From: Ginsengibacter hankyongi
Lineage (GTDB): Bacteria > Bacteroidota > Bacteroidia > Chitinophagales > Chitinophagaceae
Direction: 5' to 3'
Length of the DNA: 64,000 nucleotides
Assembly (NCBI RefSeq): GCF_008710285.1
Contig: NZ_VYQF01000001.1
Span: forward strand, 1,993,501 to 2,057,500
A model generated the notes under the pieces. It saw only the letters and a list, made by a program, of their open reading frames with translations, did not search any database and was not told the origin of the DNA. This document shows positions 26,802 through 36,932 of this stretch, one piece after another; the stretch's first letter is position 1; every line of letters starts with the position of its first letter. Made by a program: the position numbers and the translations under genes.

Positions 26802-28229
26802 ATGGGTTTTCAAAGGGCCTATATACTTATTTTGCTGATTGCAATAAACCTTTCTTCTTTCGCCCAGGATCGGGATTCAGCTTTACAGAACGCTTCTCAA
26901 ATTCCCGCTAAATATTATTCAACGGTTAACAAAAAGATCAGCGGAATTAATGAGCAACTTACAAAGAAGGCACTTAAATATCTTGCAAAATTTCAACGGC
27001 AGGAACAAAAGCTTCAGCAAAGATTACAAAAACTACACCCTGAATTAGCACTTAACAATGCGGCCGATAAGTATAATGAGTTTTCACAAAAAATAAAAAA
27101 CAAAACATCGGGAATAGCAAAAGTTGTAGGTGGTGAATACAGTCCTTACATGGATAGCCTGGGAACCTCCCTGTCTTTTTTAAAACAGTTTAATGGTGTT
27201 AGTGATAAAGTAAAGAATCCTCTTGAGAATTTCGACCTGCTGCAGGGCAATTTCCAGGAATCTGAAAAGATAAAAGCGTTTATTGCCCAACGTAAAAACG
27301 AGCTAAAAGATATTTTATCAAAATATACACATCTGCCTCCGGGGCTAAAAAAGGAATATGATCAATTAAGTAAGACCGCATATTATTATTCGGCCCAGGT
27401 GCAGGAGTATAAGGACATGATGAAAGATCCTAAGAAAATAGAACAGAAAGCGTTGGTCATTTTAAACAAGCTCCCCGCATTTCAGAAGTTCATGAAGGAA
27501 AACAGCCAGGTTGCGTCGCTATTCAGGATCCCTTCCAATTATGGAACCACACAAAACCTAACGGGCTTGCAAACACGCAGTTCCGTACAGGCATTGATAC
27601 AGCAAAGAATCGCGGCAGGAGGACCTAATGCGCAATCACAGATTCAACAAAATCTTGCCCAGGCGCAAGCGGAATTAAATGAAGTAAAAGATAAGTTCAG
27701 TCAACTAATGGGGCAGGGAGGCGCTGACCCTGAAATGCCCAACTTTAAACCAAATTCACAAAAGACCAAAACGTTGCTTAGAAGGTTAGAATATGGATTC
27801 AATGTTCAGTTTGCAAAAAGCAGCTCCCTTTTGCCAAGTACCGCGAATTTAGCCCTCACTGTGGGTTACAAACTGAACGATAAAAGCAGCCTTGGTGTAG
27901 GCGCAAGTTATAACATTGGAATGGGAACCATCAGGCACATATCAATTTCCAGCCAGGGACTGGGGCTGCGAAGTTACCTGGATTGGAAAATAAAAAAGCA
28001 ATTCTATGCCAGTGGTGGTTATGAGCTGAATTACAATTCAGCTTTTAACAATATTGAACAGTTAAAAAATTATGCTGCCTGGCAACGAAGCGGGTTAATA
28101 GGCATCAGTAAAAAGTACCCAATAACTAAAAAAACAAAAGGCGAAATGAAACTGCTATATGATTTCTTAGCTGCGAAACATATACCCGTTACATCACCCA
28201 TATTATTCAGAATAGGATATAGTTTTTAA
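26802..28229 (+). CDS. Outer-membrane protein with coiled-coil N-terminal region, YD/RHS operon
   Basis: 475 residues from ATG 26802; the upstream ATG at 26766 would put 12 residues before the signal peptide (MGFQRAYILILLIAINLSSF, cut after AQ). Residues about 25-320 are helical and charged, with coiled-coil-like stretches (KALKYLAKFQRQEQKLQQRL; NLAQAQAELNEVKDKF). The last about 140 residues alternate as beta strands (LALTVGYKLNDKSSLGVGAS, YASGGYELNYN) and end ILFRIGYSF, the terminal aromatic pattern of outer-membrane barrels. I do not recognise a named family. It is 13 nt before the YD-repeat gene, so a role in exporting or anchoring the YD/RHS proteins is likely but unproven. Confidence 0.7.
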   Translation: MGFQRAYILILLIAINLSSFAQDRDSALQNASQIPAKYYSTVNKKISGINEQLTKKALKYLAKFQRQEQKLQQRLQKLHPELALNNAADKYNEFSQKIKNKTSGIAKVVGGEYSPYMDSLGTSLSFLKQFNGVSDKVKNPLENFDLLQGNFQESEKIKAFIAQRKNELKDILSKYTHLPPGLKKEYDQLSKTAYYYSAQVQEYKDMMKDPKKIEQKALVILNKLPAFQKFMKENSQVASLFRIPSNYGTTQNLTGLQTRSSVQALIQQRIAAGGPNAQSQIQQNLAQAQAELNEVKDKFSQLMGQGGADPEMPNFKPNSQKTKTLLRRLEYGFNVQFAKSSSLLPSTANLALTVGYKLNDKSSLGVGASYNIGMGTIRHISISSQGLGLRSYLDWKIKKQFYASGGYELNYNSAFNNIEQLKNYAAWQRSGLIGISKKYPITKKTKGEMKLLYDFLAAKHIPVTSPILFRIGYSF

Positions 28230-28242
28230 AACTAACACAAGT

Positions 28243-31200
28243 ATGAGAAAATTTCTAAGTATCATTTTGATAAGCAGTATTTGTTGTTCCATAAGCTATG
28301 GTCAAAATGTACCTAATCTTGCGAATGAATCTGTTTTGTCCTCTAATTCAGGGATGAGCAGCGAACTGAGTTCTGTACCCGTAAATATTTTTACCGGTGT
28401 ACCGCAAATCGGCGTTCCCATTTATTCCTATTCAAGTCCCAGGAATGGCTTGTCCCTGAACATTTCTCTTGACTATTACGCCGGGGGTGTGCAGGTAGCT
28501 CAATCTGCCGGAACCGTAGGCGTGGGATGGTATCTTAATGCCGGAGGCAGTATAGTCCGCACGGTGAGAGGCGCTCCTGATGATATGCCTACCAGTGGTT
28601 ACTTGTATGCCGCTGCCATTCCGACTGACTACAGGAGTAACGGTGATAAATATTTCTTTGATTCACTAGATGCACAACAAGACATCTTCCAATTCAATTT
28701 TAACGGACGCTCCGGTAAATTCTTTATGGGGAAAAACGGGCAGATTGTCGTTGTTCCCAATAGTAAACTGAAGGTCATTCCGACATTTGGGGCCGGCGGG
28801 CTGGCACAAAGGATTGTAGCTTTTAGAATAATAACTGAAGATGGAACCAAATACGATTTTAATAATGCTGAGTCCGCTACCATTACTACCCAGGCAGCCG
28901 ATAGTACTTTATTTCGTTCGGCATATTCGGGTAAGGCTTATTTTTCCTCATGGTACCTGGGCCAAATTATAGCTCCTTTTAATACTGATACAATTAAAAT
29001 TAATTATACTACACAAGCCAATAACTACAGCTTTGCGTATCCTGAAATGACATTTGTTAAAAACCCAGACACGACCCGTATTAAGACCATCATGCCGGCG
29101 GGTTTAAATTCTTCCACGGACCTGCGCATCAGTTCTGTAATATTTCCAGAAAAAACGAGCATTAGTTTTACTTATAATCTAAGTAATCTCGTTACCAAGA
29201 TTAAAATAAGTGATTCTATCTTCCGGTCGGGATTTTTATTAAATTATCTTACCAATTATTATGACCCATACTCCCATTCCAATATTGCAATACGGCCTCA
29301 GCTGACATCGGTCGTTCCGTATACCGCCACCCGAAGAAATTTTGGATACTCTTTTTCCTACTACGGCTTTCTCGGTTCCAGCATTGTTAACGGTTTGATT
29401 GAAAAATCTTCTGATTACTGGGGGTTTTTCAATGATGCAAGTGAAATCCCGAGAAGTAATAATTTCCCGTCAGTAAACGGCTATCCATGGTCCAGTGATC
29501 GTAATCCTGATTCAGCTTCGGCAATAAATAGTTCCTTACAAAGTGTTACTCTTCCAACCGGGGGCACTATCACTTATGATTATGAATTAAACGACCATTA
29601 TCCTTATATAAAAACACCGTATAATGTATCCATCTCTCCCACCACTGCTTATTCCGGTACTATTTCACTAAACCAGGTCTTTAACACAAAGCAGCAGTTA
29701 ACATTTATATTGGATAGTACCGTATCAAGAACGGGGAGTATACCTGTTTCAGGAACAGGAAATCTGATTGTTTACATAAAAAATACAGCAGGCACCCTCA
29801 CATACGCAACCGACACGATTTCGCTTTATAATCTTTTTTATGAAGGCATTGCCACGTTTTCTTTCAATGTTCCCAATGGTAGTTATCAATTGAACATTCC
29901 TGCGGTCACCGGCACGACAATTACCGGTAGCTTTCCTGTCAATATCAAGTGGGAGAATAAAACATATGACAATACCCATATATCCAACTTTGCAGGTGGA
30001 ATCAGGGTAAAAAAGATCACCAAGAGAGATGGGCCTATAGACCCCAATCCTGTAATTGAGCAATACAAATACATCAATACAGATGGCACAAGTTCCGGTT
30101 TCCTTGGAGATCTTCCAAGCTATTTCTATTACTATCTTGAATCGGTAAATTTTGGCGGCTTAACCACAACCAGCTATACAGTAGTAAGCGGTGAACCTGT
30201 CAATACTATGGACTATGCGCAGGGAAGCCCTGTAGGTTATAGCCGCGTGGAAGTATACAAAGGAACAACAACCCATAACCTCGGCAAAACGGTTTATGAA
30301 TTCACAAACCTGCAGGATGTAAATTCAGGGGTATTCACAGAAGCGTTTCCTTATGTTCCGCAGGACTTAAGAGATTATGGCATCGGGCTTCCCAAAAAAG
30401 TTTCTGTTTATGACAGCACAGGAAGTTTAATAAAAAGGACCGTAAATAATTATGTGTTTGATTCTTCATTTTATAGAAACAGCAATTTCAAATCATTAAA
30501 GCTGGGTAATACCTACACCTATGTAAATGGTGACCCAAATAATACCGCGACACCCAGAACAAGGACATATATAGGCCAGGAATACTATCCTGTAACCGGG
30601 CATGCTTATCTCGCCAGTTCTTACGATACTTTATTTCAACCCAATGGCTCACAAAATACTTCCTACGTCAACTATTATTATGATACTAATTATAATGTAA
30701 TAAAATCGGTGCGTAGCTATGACCGGACCCGGGGTCTGCAATTGGAAAACAGGTTATATTACCCCTATAACTATACCATCAGCGGGCCCATAAAAACTTT
30801 CAGGGACAGCAGCATCATAACTCCTGTAATTTCAAGCGAAAGCTGGATAACCGGGGATGCAAATCCAAGGATAATTGCAGGAAGTATCACCGATTACCAG
30901 TCAACCGCCGGTTACCTGAAACCCCTTGCCACTTATGCGTTGCAGTCTAACGCGCCGGTATCCCAAAGTACTATTGGCACTTTCAATCCTGCAGTACTCA
31001 ACAGGAATACGACGTATTTTGTAAAGCAAGCCAATTTTGTGAGCTATGATAATAAAGGAAATCTGCAACAAGCTCAAAATGCACTTTCAGGGATTAATAA
31101 CTCTGTGATCATGGATTATAACAAACAATTTCCGGTAGCTAAGGTAAGTAATGCTGCTTATAACGATATAGCCTACACGAGTTTTGAATCGGATGGGACG

Positions 31201-32061
31201 GGGAACTGGACAATTACCGGAACTGCAAGAGACTCCTTAAATGCGATGACCGGCAAAAAGAGCTATAACCTCAGCAGCGGAAATATTACAAAATCAGGGC
31301 TTACATCAACAACATATTATCTCCTTACAGTATGGGCAAAAAGCGGCACTACGGTAAACGTGAATAGCAGCCCCTTGTCAACTGTAATAGCTTCGCAGCA
31401 AGGATGGAATTTTTATTCCACCACCCTATCCGGAATAACATCTGTAACCGTGAGTGGAAGTGGCTCCATAGACGAGTTGCGCCTGCATCCGAAAGATGCC
31501 AATATGGTTACTACCACCTATGAGCCAATGGTGGGTGTTACGAGCACTACAGATGCCAATAATACTATTACGTATAATGAATACGATAACCTGAACCGGA
31601 TAAAATTAGTAAGGGATAAGGATAAAAACATACTCAAAAAATATGATTATTCTGATTCTAATATGGTTATTAGTCAGGGACCTATATGGACTTTAGTAAA
31701 CTATCAGTGTGACGGTCTGGTTGACGGCTTAGTTGATTCAACTTTTCAGGATACTAATATCTACAGCGATACCTATAACAGTTCATTTACAAATCATGGT
31801 ACAGACTATTGCCGATGCTATGTTCCGGTTGCACATCCGGACTATCAGTTAATAAGCTCCATATGTACCGTTGCAGACCAAATATGCTATACCTATTCCG
31901 CGTATATTAAAATTATTAATCCCGATAATACTTATTACTGGACATGGAAATCCGTTTACCATTATCATTGGATTGCCAATAACAGTAACAGTGCAGATTT
32001 TACTGAATATAATCCCTCACATGGACATTCTTTGGGCTGCTCAACTTATATACCCTTCTAA
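28243..32061 (+). CDS. Large secreted YD/RHS-type protein with cysteine-containing tail
   Basis: 1272 residues with a signal peptide (MRKFLSIILISSICCSISYG). The N-terminal region (VPVNIFTGVPQIGVPIYSY, YYAGGVQVAQSAGTVGVGW) is the usual start of long YD-repeat proteins in Bacteroidota. YD-like strands continue through the body (YDNKGNLQQAQN, TYNEYDNLNRIKLVRDKDKN). There is no RHS-core PFGxxxxG sequence. Instead it ends with about 120 unique residues holding six cysteines (YCRCYV, ICTVADQICY, GCSTY) and a His/Trp-rich stretch. That tail may be a variable effector or adhesin tip. Ten nt separate it from the GPx-like gene. Confidence 0.8.
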   Translation: MRKFLSIILISSICCSISYGQNVPNLANESVLSSNSGMSSELSSVPVNIFTGVPQIGVPIYSYSSPRNGLSLNISLDYYAGGVQVAQSAGTVGVGWYLNAGGSIVRTVRGAPDDMPTSGYLYAAAIPTDYRSNGDKYFFDSLDAQQDIFQFNFNGRSGKFFMGKNGQIVVVPNSKLKVIPTFGAGGLAQRIVAFRIITEDGTKYDFNNAESATITTQAADSTLFRSAYSGKAYFSSWYLGQIIAPFNTDTIKINYTTQANNYSFAYPEMTFVKNPDTTRIKTIMPAGLNSSTDLRISSVIFPEKTSISFTYNLSNLVTKIKISDSIFRSGFLLNYLTNYYDPYSHSNIAIRPQLTSVVPYTATRRNFGYSFSYYGFLGSSIVNGLIEKSSDYWGFFNDASEIPRSNNFPSVNGYPWSSDRNPDSASAINSSLQSVTLPTGGTITYDYELNDHYPYIKTPYNVSISPTTAYSGTISLNQVFNTKQQLTFILDSTVSRTGSIPVSGTGNLIVYIKNTAGTLTYATDTISLYNLFYEGIATFSFNVPNGSYQLNIPAVTGTTITGSFPVNIKWENKTYDNTHISNFAGGIRVKKITKRDGPIDPNPVIEQYKYINTDGTSSGFLGDLPSYFYYYLESVNFGGLTTTSYTVVSGEPVNTMDYAQGSPVGYSRVEVYKGTTTHNLGKTVYEFTNLQDVNSGVFTEAFPYVPQDLRDYGIGLPKKVSVYDSTGSLIKRTVNNYVFDSSFYRNSNFKSLKLGNTYTYVNGDPNNTATPRTRTYIGQEYYPVTGHAYLASSYDTLFQPNGSQNTSYVNYYYDTNYNVIKSVRSYDRTRGLQLENRLYYPYNYTISGPIKTFRDSSIITPVISSESWITGDANPRIIAGSITDYQSTAGYLKPLATYALQSNAPVSQSTIGTFNPAVLNRNTTYFVKQANFVSYDNKGNLQQAQNALSGINNSVIMDYNKQFPVAKVSNAAYNDIAYTSFESDGTGNWTITGTARDSLNAMTGKKSYNLSSGNITKSGLTSTTYYLLTVWAKSGTTVNVNSSPLSTVIASQQGWNFYSTTLSGITSVTVSGSGSIDELRLHPKDANMVTTTYEPMVGVTSTTDANNTITYNEYDNLNRIKLVRDKDKNILKKYDYSDSNMVISQGPIWTLVNYQCDGLVDGLVDSTFQDTNIYSDTYNSSFTNHGTDYCRCYVPVAHPDYQLISSICTVADQICYTYSAYIKIINPDNTYYWTWKSVYHYHWIANNSNSADFTEYNPSHGHSLGCSTYIPF

Positions 32062-32071
32062 AACTTACTAT

Positions 32072-32719
32072 ATGAACACAAAAATGACAAACTTGTTAAT
32101 ACTCTTTATTTTCTTCTGTGATATTACTTATTGTATTCCGAAAAAACTTTTGGACAAGAGTTCCAATCCGGCGTTTACTCCTTCAAAGGTGAAAACATTA
32201 AGCAATTACAATCGAACTTTTCGCATATCTGCTAATGAGATGGATACCTCTGTTATTTACAACCTTCCCTTAAATGACATTGATGGCAATGCTATAAACC
32301 TGGACCAATTCCAGGGGAAGAAAATATTAATAATAAACACTGCTACTAACAGCAGCTATGTAAGCCAGTATGATAGCCTGGAGCAATTGTACCAGAAATA
32401 TAAAGACAGTCTCGTCATCATTGCTATACCGTCTAACTCATTTGGGAATGAAAGTAGTGATGATGCAACAATAAAAGAGTTTGTAATGAGTAACTATCAC
32501 ATTCATTACATACTGGCGCAGAAGATGAACGTAATGGGAGATGCCCAGTCTGTATTGTATTCGTGGCTTACACACATTGAACAAAACAATATGATGAGTA
32601 ACGGTGTGCAAGGCGACTTCTTTAAATTCCTGGTAGACGGATCGGGCAAACTGGTAGGTGCATTTATGCCGTCAGTTGAACCGATGAGCCAGGATATGCA
32701 GGGTGTAATAACAAATTAA
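32072..32719 (+). CDS. Glutathione-peroxidase-like protein lacking catalytic residues, probably exported
   Basis: 215 residues from ATG 32072 (MNTKMTNLLILFIFFCDITY), a signal-like start; a longer frame upstream lies inside the previous gene. The fold is that of glutathione peroxidases: LNDIDGNAINLDQFQGKKIL, then NTATNSSYVSQYDSLEQLY, IAIPSNSFGNE, and FKFLVDGSGKLVGAFMPS. In active enzymes the second motif reads NTAS-x-C-G; here the catalytic Cys is Ser. The Gln of FPxNQFGxQ and the Trp of WNF are also replaced (Asn, Phe). It should be catalytically dead as a peroxidase and may be a binding or chaperone partner of the RHS proteins. Confidence 0.8.
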   Translation: MNTKMTNLLILFIFFCDITYCIPKKLLDKSSNPAFTPSKVKTLSNYNRTFRISANEMDTSVIYNLPLNDIDGNAINLDQFQGKKILIINTATNSSYVSQYDSLEQLYQKYKDSLVIIAIPSNSFGNESSDDATIKEFVMSNYHIHYILAQKMNVMGDAQSVLYSWLTHIEQNNMMSNGVQGDFFKFLVDGSGKLVGAFMPSVEPMSQDMQGVITN

Positions 32720-32754
32720 AATAAAGGACAATTTTATTTACCAATCTAAAGCTC

Positions 32755-35700
32755 ATGAGAAAGCAAATACTGTTTTTGATCTTTTTTCAGGCAATTGCTG
32801 GTTATTTAACAGCGCAAAGTAATATACCTACTACGACTACCGGTCCGGCATCTGCCACTCCAAATGCATTACCTTCTTATAATCCTGCCCCATCTGCCTC
32901 ATATTTGCGAACACTCGTGCCCGTTATGCCTACAACCGATTCGGCAAGGGTAACTATAAATGCATGGGCAGACACGGTAAATATTACAACACAATATTTC
33001 GACTCTTTAAGCAGACCATTGCAAACGGTTATTAAACAAGCCTCACCCGCAAAAAATGATTATGTTTCCCCGAATACTTATGACGAATTTGGAAGGGTAG
33101 TTAATAGCTATTTACCTTACGTGCAAACAATAGGAAATAATAACAACGGGCAGTTTAAATCCACCCAATTTGTTTATGATTCTACTTTTTATAAAACGAA
33201 TTTCCCTTCAGAGCAGATCAATTACAGCCAGGCAACATATGATGCAACTCCATTACAAAGAGCGCTAAAAACAACCGCGCCAGGCAATAGCTGGACGGGA
33301 GCCAACGTTGGCATTAGCAATACCTGGAGAGCCAATGTGACGTCGGACAGCGTAAGGCTTTGGACGATTGCCATCAGCAATGAAGATGATGTTCCCGCAA
33401 CTGCAATAGCTTATTCAGCCGGAAGCTTATCTGTAACTGAGACGACCGATGAAAGGGGTGTAAAAACGGTAACCTATAGAGATGAAATGGGTAGAACAAT
33501 TCTTACCAAACAACAAGCGAGCGCCTCTCCAACGACCGGGCATTACGGTTGGTTGTGTACTTATTATGTTTATGATGAAATGAACCACTTGCGGGTGGTA
33601 ATTCCTCCAAAAGCAGTGGATGCATTAAATACCTCCACCGTTAACTGGAATCTGTCAGGTGTTCCTACCATAAAAACAGGGTTGTGCTTTTCTTATTTCT
33701 ACGATGCAAGAGGAAGAGTTATCATGAAATATATCCCCGGTAAAGGGAAAAATTATATTGCCTATGATTTGTTTGATAGGGTAGTAATGACACAGGATCC
33801 AAACCTGCGGCAAACTAACCAATGGGCTTTTGTAAAATACGATGGACAAAGCAGGCCTTTCAGATCGGGCGTTATTACCAGTGCGCTGACTAAAGACAGT
33901 ATTATTGCGCAGGCTGCAAGAGCTAACGATTATCCCACACTCACCGGAACCTACACTATAACATCCGAAACCTATTTTGATGACTATAGCTGGATAACAG
34001 GCGGAGCACCCAATAGCAGTTTGGTGTCAACTTATATAAATAGCACCAATTTTAATACTAGCTATAATACTTACCCTGATTATGCGCAACCGATAACCGT
34101 TAGTAGCCGGATAAGGGGTGCCGTAACGGGCAGTAAAAGAATAATCCTTAATACCTCAACGTATTTATATACTGTACCGTTGTATGATGATCATGGAAGA
34201 GTAATTCAAATGAAAGAAACCAACTATACCGGCGGCACTGATGTACTTACCAAACAATACCGCTTTAACGGAGCCGTATTACGGACCCACCTTTACCAGC
34301 AGAAATCGGGTACTAACGCTCAAACACATACGCTGTTAACCAAATACACCTTTGACCACGTTGGCAGAATAAAAACCATTGTTAAAAATATTGATGGCTT
34401 AGGAGATAAAACCATTGCCACCAACACATACAATGAACTTGGCCAGTTGAAATCAAAAGTGCTGGGAAGCGGTATTGATTCGTTGGCTTACGCTTACAAT
34501 ATAAGAGGCTGGCTCACCGGTATCAATAAGGGCTTTGTAGATACTTTTAATAGTGCGACGAATTATTTTGGGGAAGATCTTTTTTACGATTTTGGATTTA
34601 CCAATAGCCAGCTTAATGGCGCCATTGCCGGAGTAAAATGGAAAGCTGGCGGCGATACCATAGCACGGGCTTACGGCTTTAGTTATGATAATGCCAACCG
34701 GCTTACCAAGGCAGATTTTAGCCAGAATATTAGAAATACAACCACCTGGACAAATTCGAGTGTAGACTATACCGTTAGTAATCTTACTTACGATGGTGGG
34801 GGCAATATCCTCACTATGAGACAAAGAGGGTTATTGATAGGAAGTTCCACAACAATTGATTCACTTGCCTATACTTATACTGCCAACAGTAACCAGTTGC
34901 AGAAAGTGGGTGATGGGATAGCAGATGCAAGCCCGATGGGAGATTTTAAAGACTCTTCGCTTACAACCGATTATACTTATGATGTTAATGGCAACATTAC
35001 TAAGGACTATAACCGCCACATGCATACTACAGCCAATGGCAATGGCGATGTGTATAATTTATTAGACAAGCCTGATTCCATGGTTATTGCAAACAAAGCA
35101 ACATTATATTATTATTACGATGCAGCGGGAACAAAATTACGTAAGCAGGTAAATGATTATACTACCGGCAAAACACTTAACTATCTTTACCTCGATGGTT
35201 TTGTTTATTTGAACGATACCCTGCAATATGTAAACACAGAAGAAGGAAGAATACGATGGGCTAAGAAAAGAAATAATACAAATGGCACTATTTATTATGC
35301 TTTTGAATATGATTATTATTTAAGAGACCATTTGGGTAATGTGCGAACGGTTCTTACTGAAGGAAAAGATACGGCAACGTATGCAGCTACCATGGAAACT
35401 GCGGATAGCGCTACAGTTGAAGCGTTGTTTAGCAATGTTTATGACCCCGTAAGGACGGTATCACCAAAACCCTCAGCATTCGATAGCGATCCTAACAATC
35501 ATTATGTAAGCAAGCTTACAGGCACGACAGGGGGGCGAATCGGGCCTTCCATTATTTTAAAAGTGATGGCGGGTGATAAAGTGCAGATTAGTACTTACGC
35601 GTATTATACAGGGGCAACACAATCACCTGTAACAGATAATACTTTAGTCACGGATCTGCTTTCCACATTAGTAAGCGGGATTACCAATCAAAGTGGAGGT

Positions 35701-36894
35701 AAAATAGGAAGTGGAAATTCCACGGCATTAAGTAATACGGTTAGCCCAAATGTATTATCGTTTTTAGGGACCCGCTCTTATAATTCATCATTACCAAAAG
35801 CTTATCTTAACTGGGTTTTATTAGATGATCAGTTTAGATATGTAGCCGGCAGCATGGGAGCTTTACAGGTTCAGGCGGGCAGTGCTAAACAGGCGTTGGC
35901 ACCATCTTTACAAACTATGGCAAAGAATGGATACCTCTATGTGTACGTAAGTAACCAAAGCCCGCAGGATGTATATTTTGATGATCTTATTGTAACACAT
36001 ACAACTGGCCCATTGTTGCAAGAACAAAGTTATTATCCTTTTGGATTGCAAATGGCAGGTATAAGTGATAAAGCCTTAAATAAATTGGATAGTAAAAATA
36101 AATTTAATGGAGGAGTGGAATTGGAAGAAGACTATGGAGTAAATTTGTATGCGACTTTTTACAGAGAGTATGATCCGCAGATTGGGCGGTTTACAGGAAT
36201 AGATGCATTATCTGAGATGTCTTCTAATGTTACATCTTATCAATATGCAAATAATGATCCTATAAGGTTTAATGACCCAAGTGGATTGCTTTCAACTCAA
36301 GACAATCCGGAAACATTAGAAGCAGTGATTATAGCAATGCCTTCTACAGCATCGGCTGGAATTAGCTTTGCTGTTTGGGATGCTTTGATGTCGCAATTTG
36401 GAGACGGTAGTTTCTATGCTGGATTTGGAGGAGGTGGAGGAGGAGGTGGAGGAGGAGGTGGTGGTGGTGGATGGAGAAATAGGGTAGCAAAGAAACTTGC
36501 AAACACGTATAAACAAAATGAGCGACGTATAATGGCTTATTCCTTAACGATGGAAGCTTTAGCTGAGGTGACAAGTGCCGGCGAACTTCTCACAAAAACA
36601 AGGGACGCATTGGTTGAAACGTATGGAGATGATGATTCCAAAGAGGCAAGTGAAGTATATAGCCAAGTTATTGACTTAGTAAGAGGGATAAAGGAAGACG
36701 TAGCAGGTGGCGAATTGACTGATAGCTATATCGCAATTGCATCGGCCGCTTTTGGTGCCAAGGCAATTACGTTGGGAGCTGAGGACGCTGCATTGATGGA
36801 AACCATAAAAATGTTAGATGGAGATGTTTATCACAGTTTAAATCCGGACACGGATTATCGCGGTGGTGGGGGCGGGGCGGACTCTTCATATTAA
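32755..36894 (+). CDS. RHS repeat protein with polyglycine hinge and unique C-terminal tip
   Basis: 1379 residues with a signal peptide (MRKQILFLIFFQAIAGYLTA). The start after it resembles DUF6443 (AWADTVNITTQYFDSLSRPL). Many YD repeats follow (YDEFGRVV, YDARGRVIMKY, YDVNGNITKDY). The RHS-associated core lies around residues 1094-1180 (YYPFGLQMAG, FYREYDPQIGRFTGID, YQYANNDPIRFNDPSGL). After the core, 15 consecutive Gly (nt 36427-36471) lead to about 140 helical residues without known similarity. In polymorphic toxins the part after the core is the toxic tip; here no nuclease or other catalytic motif is seen, so a toxin role is open. The next gene is LemA-like, not a typical immunity gene. Confidence 0.88.
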   Translation: MRKQILFLIFFQAIAGYLTAQSNIPTTTTGPASATPNALPSYNPAPSASYLRTLVPVMPTTDSARVTINAWADTVNITTQYFDSLSRPLQTVIKQASPAKNDYVSPNTYDEFGRVVNSYLPYVQTIGNNNNGQFKSTQFVYDSTFYKTNFPSEQINYSQATYDATPLQRALKTTAPGNSWTGANVGISNTWRANVTSDSVRLWTIAISNEDDVPATAIAYSAGSLSVTETTDERGVKTVTYRDEMGRTILTKQQASASPTTGHYGWLCTYYVYDEMNHLRVVIPPKAVDALNTSTVNWNLSGVPTIKTGLCFSYFYDARGRVIMKYIPGKGKNYIAYDLFDRVVMTQDPNLRQTNQWAFVKYDGQSRPFRSGVITSALTKDSIIAQAARANDYPTLTGTYTITSETYFDDYSWITGGAPNSSLVSTYINSTNFNTSYNTYPDYAQPITVSSRIRGAVTGSKRIILNTSTYLYTVPLYDDHGRVIQMKETNYTGGTDVLTKQYRFNGAVLRTHLYQQKSGTNAQTHTLLTKYTFDHVGRIKTIVKNIDGLGDKTIATNTYNELGQLKSKVLGSGIDSLAYAYNIRGWLTGINKGFVDTFNSATNYFGEDLFYDFGFTNSQLNGAIAGVKWKAGGDTIARAYGFSYDNANRLTKADFSQNIRNTTTWTNSSVDYTVSNLTYDGGGNILTMRQRGLLIGSSTTIDSLAYTYTANSNQLQKVGDGIADASPMGDFKDSSLTTDYTYDVNGNITKDYNRHMHTTANGNGDVYNLLDKPDSMVIANKATLYYYYDAAGTKLRKQVNDYTTGKTLNYLYLDGFVYLNDTLQYVNTEEGRIRWAKKRNNTNGTIYYAFEYDYYLRDHLGNVRTVLTEGKDTATYAATMETADSATVEALFSNVYDPVRTVSPKPSAFDSDPNNHYVSKLTGTTGGRIGPSIILKVMAGDKVQISTYAYYTGATQSPVTDNTLVTDLLSTLVSGITNQSGGKIGSGNSTALSNTVSPNVLSFLGTRSYNSSLPKAYLNWVLLDDQFRYVAGSMGALQVQAGSAKQALAPSLQTMAKNGYLYVYVSNQSPQDVYFDDLIVTHTTGPLLQEQSYYPFGLQMAGISDKALNKLDSKNKFNGGVELEEDYGVNLYATFYREYDPQIGRFTGIDALSEMSSNVTSYQYANNDPIRFNDPSGLLSTQDNPETLEAVIIAMPSTASAGISFAVWDALMSQFGDGSFYAGFGGGGGGGGGGGGGGGWRNRVAKKLANTYKQNERRIMAYSLTMEALAEVTSAGELLTKTRDALVETYGDDDSKEASEVYSQVIDLVRGIKEDVAGGELTDSYIAIASAAFGAKAITLGAEDAALMETIKMLDGDVYHSLNPDTDYRGGGGGADSSY

Positions 36895-36932
36895 TATAAA
36901 TTAAAGTCTTAATTTTAAATTTTCTAAAAAAT

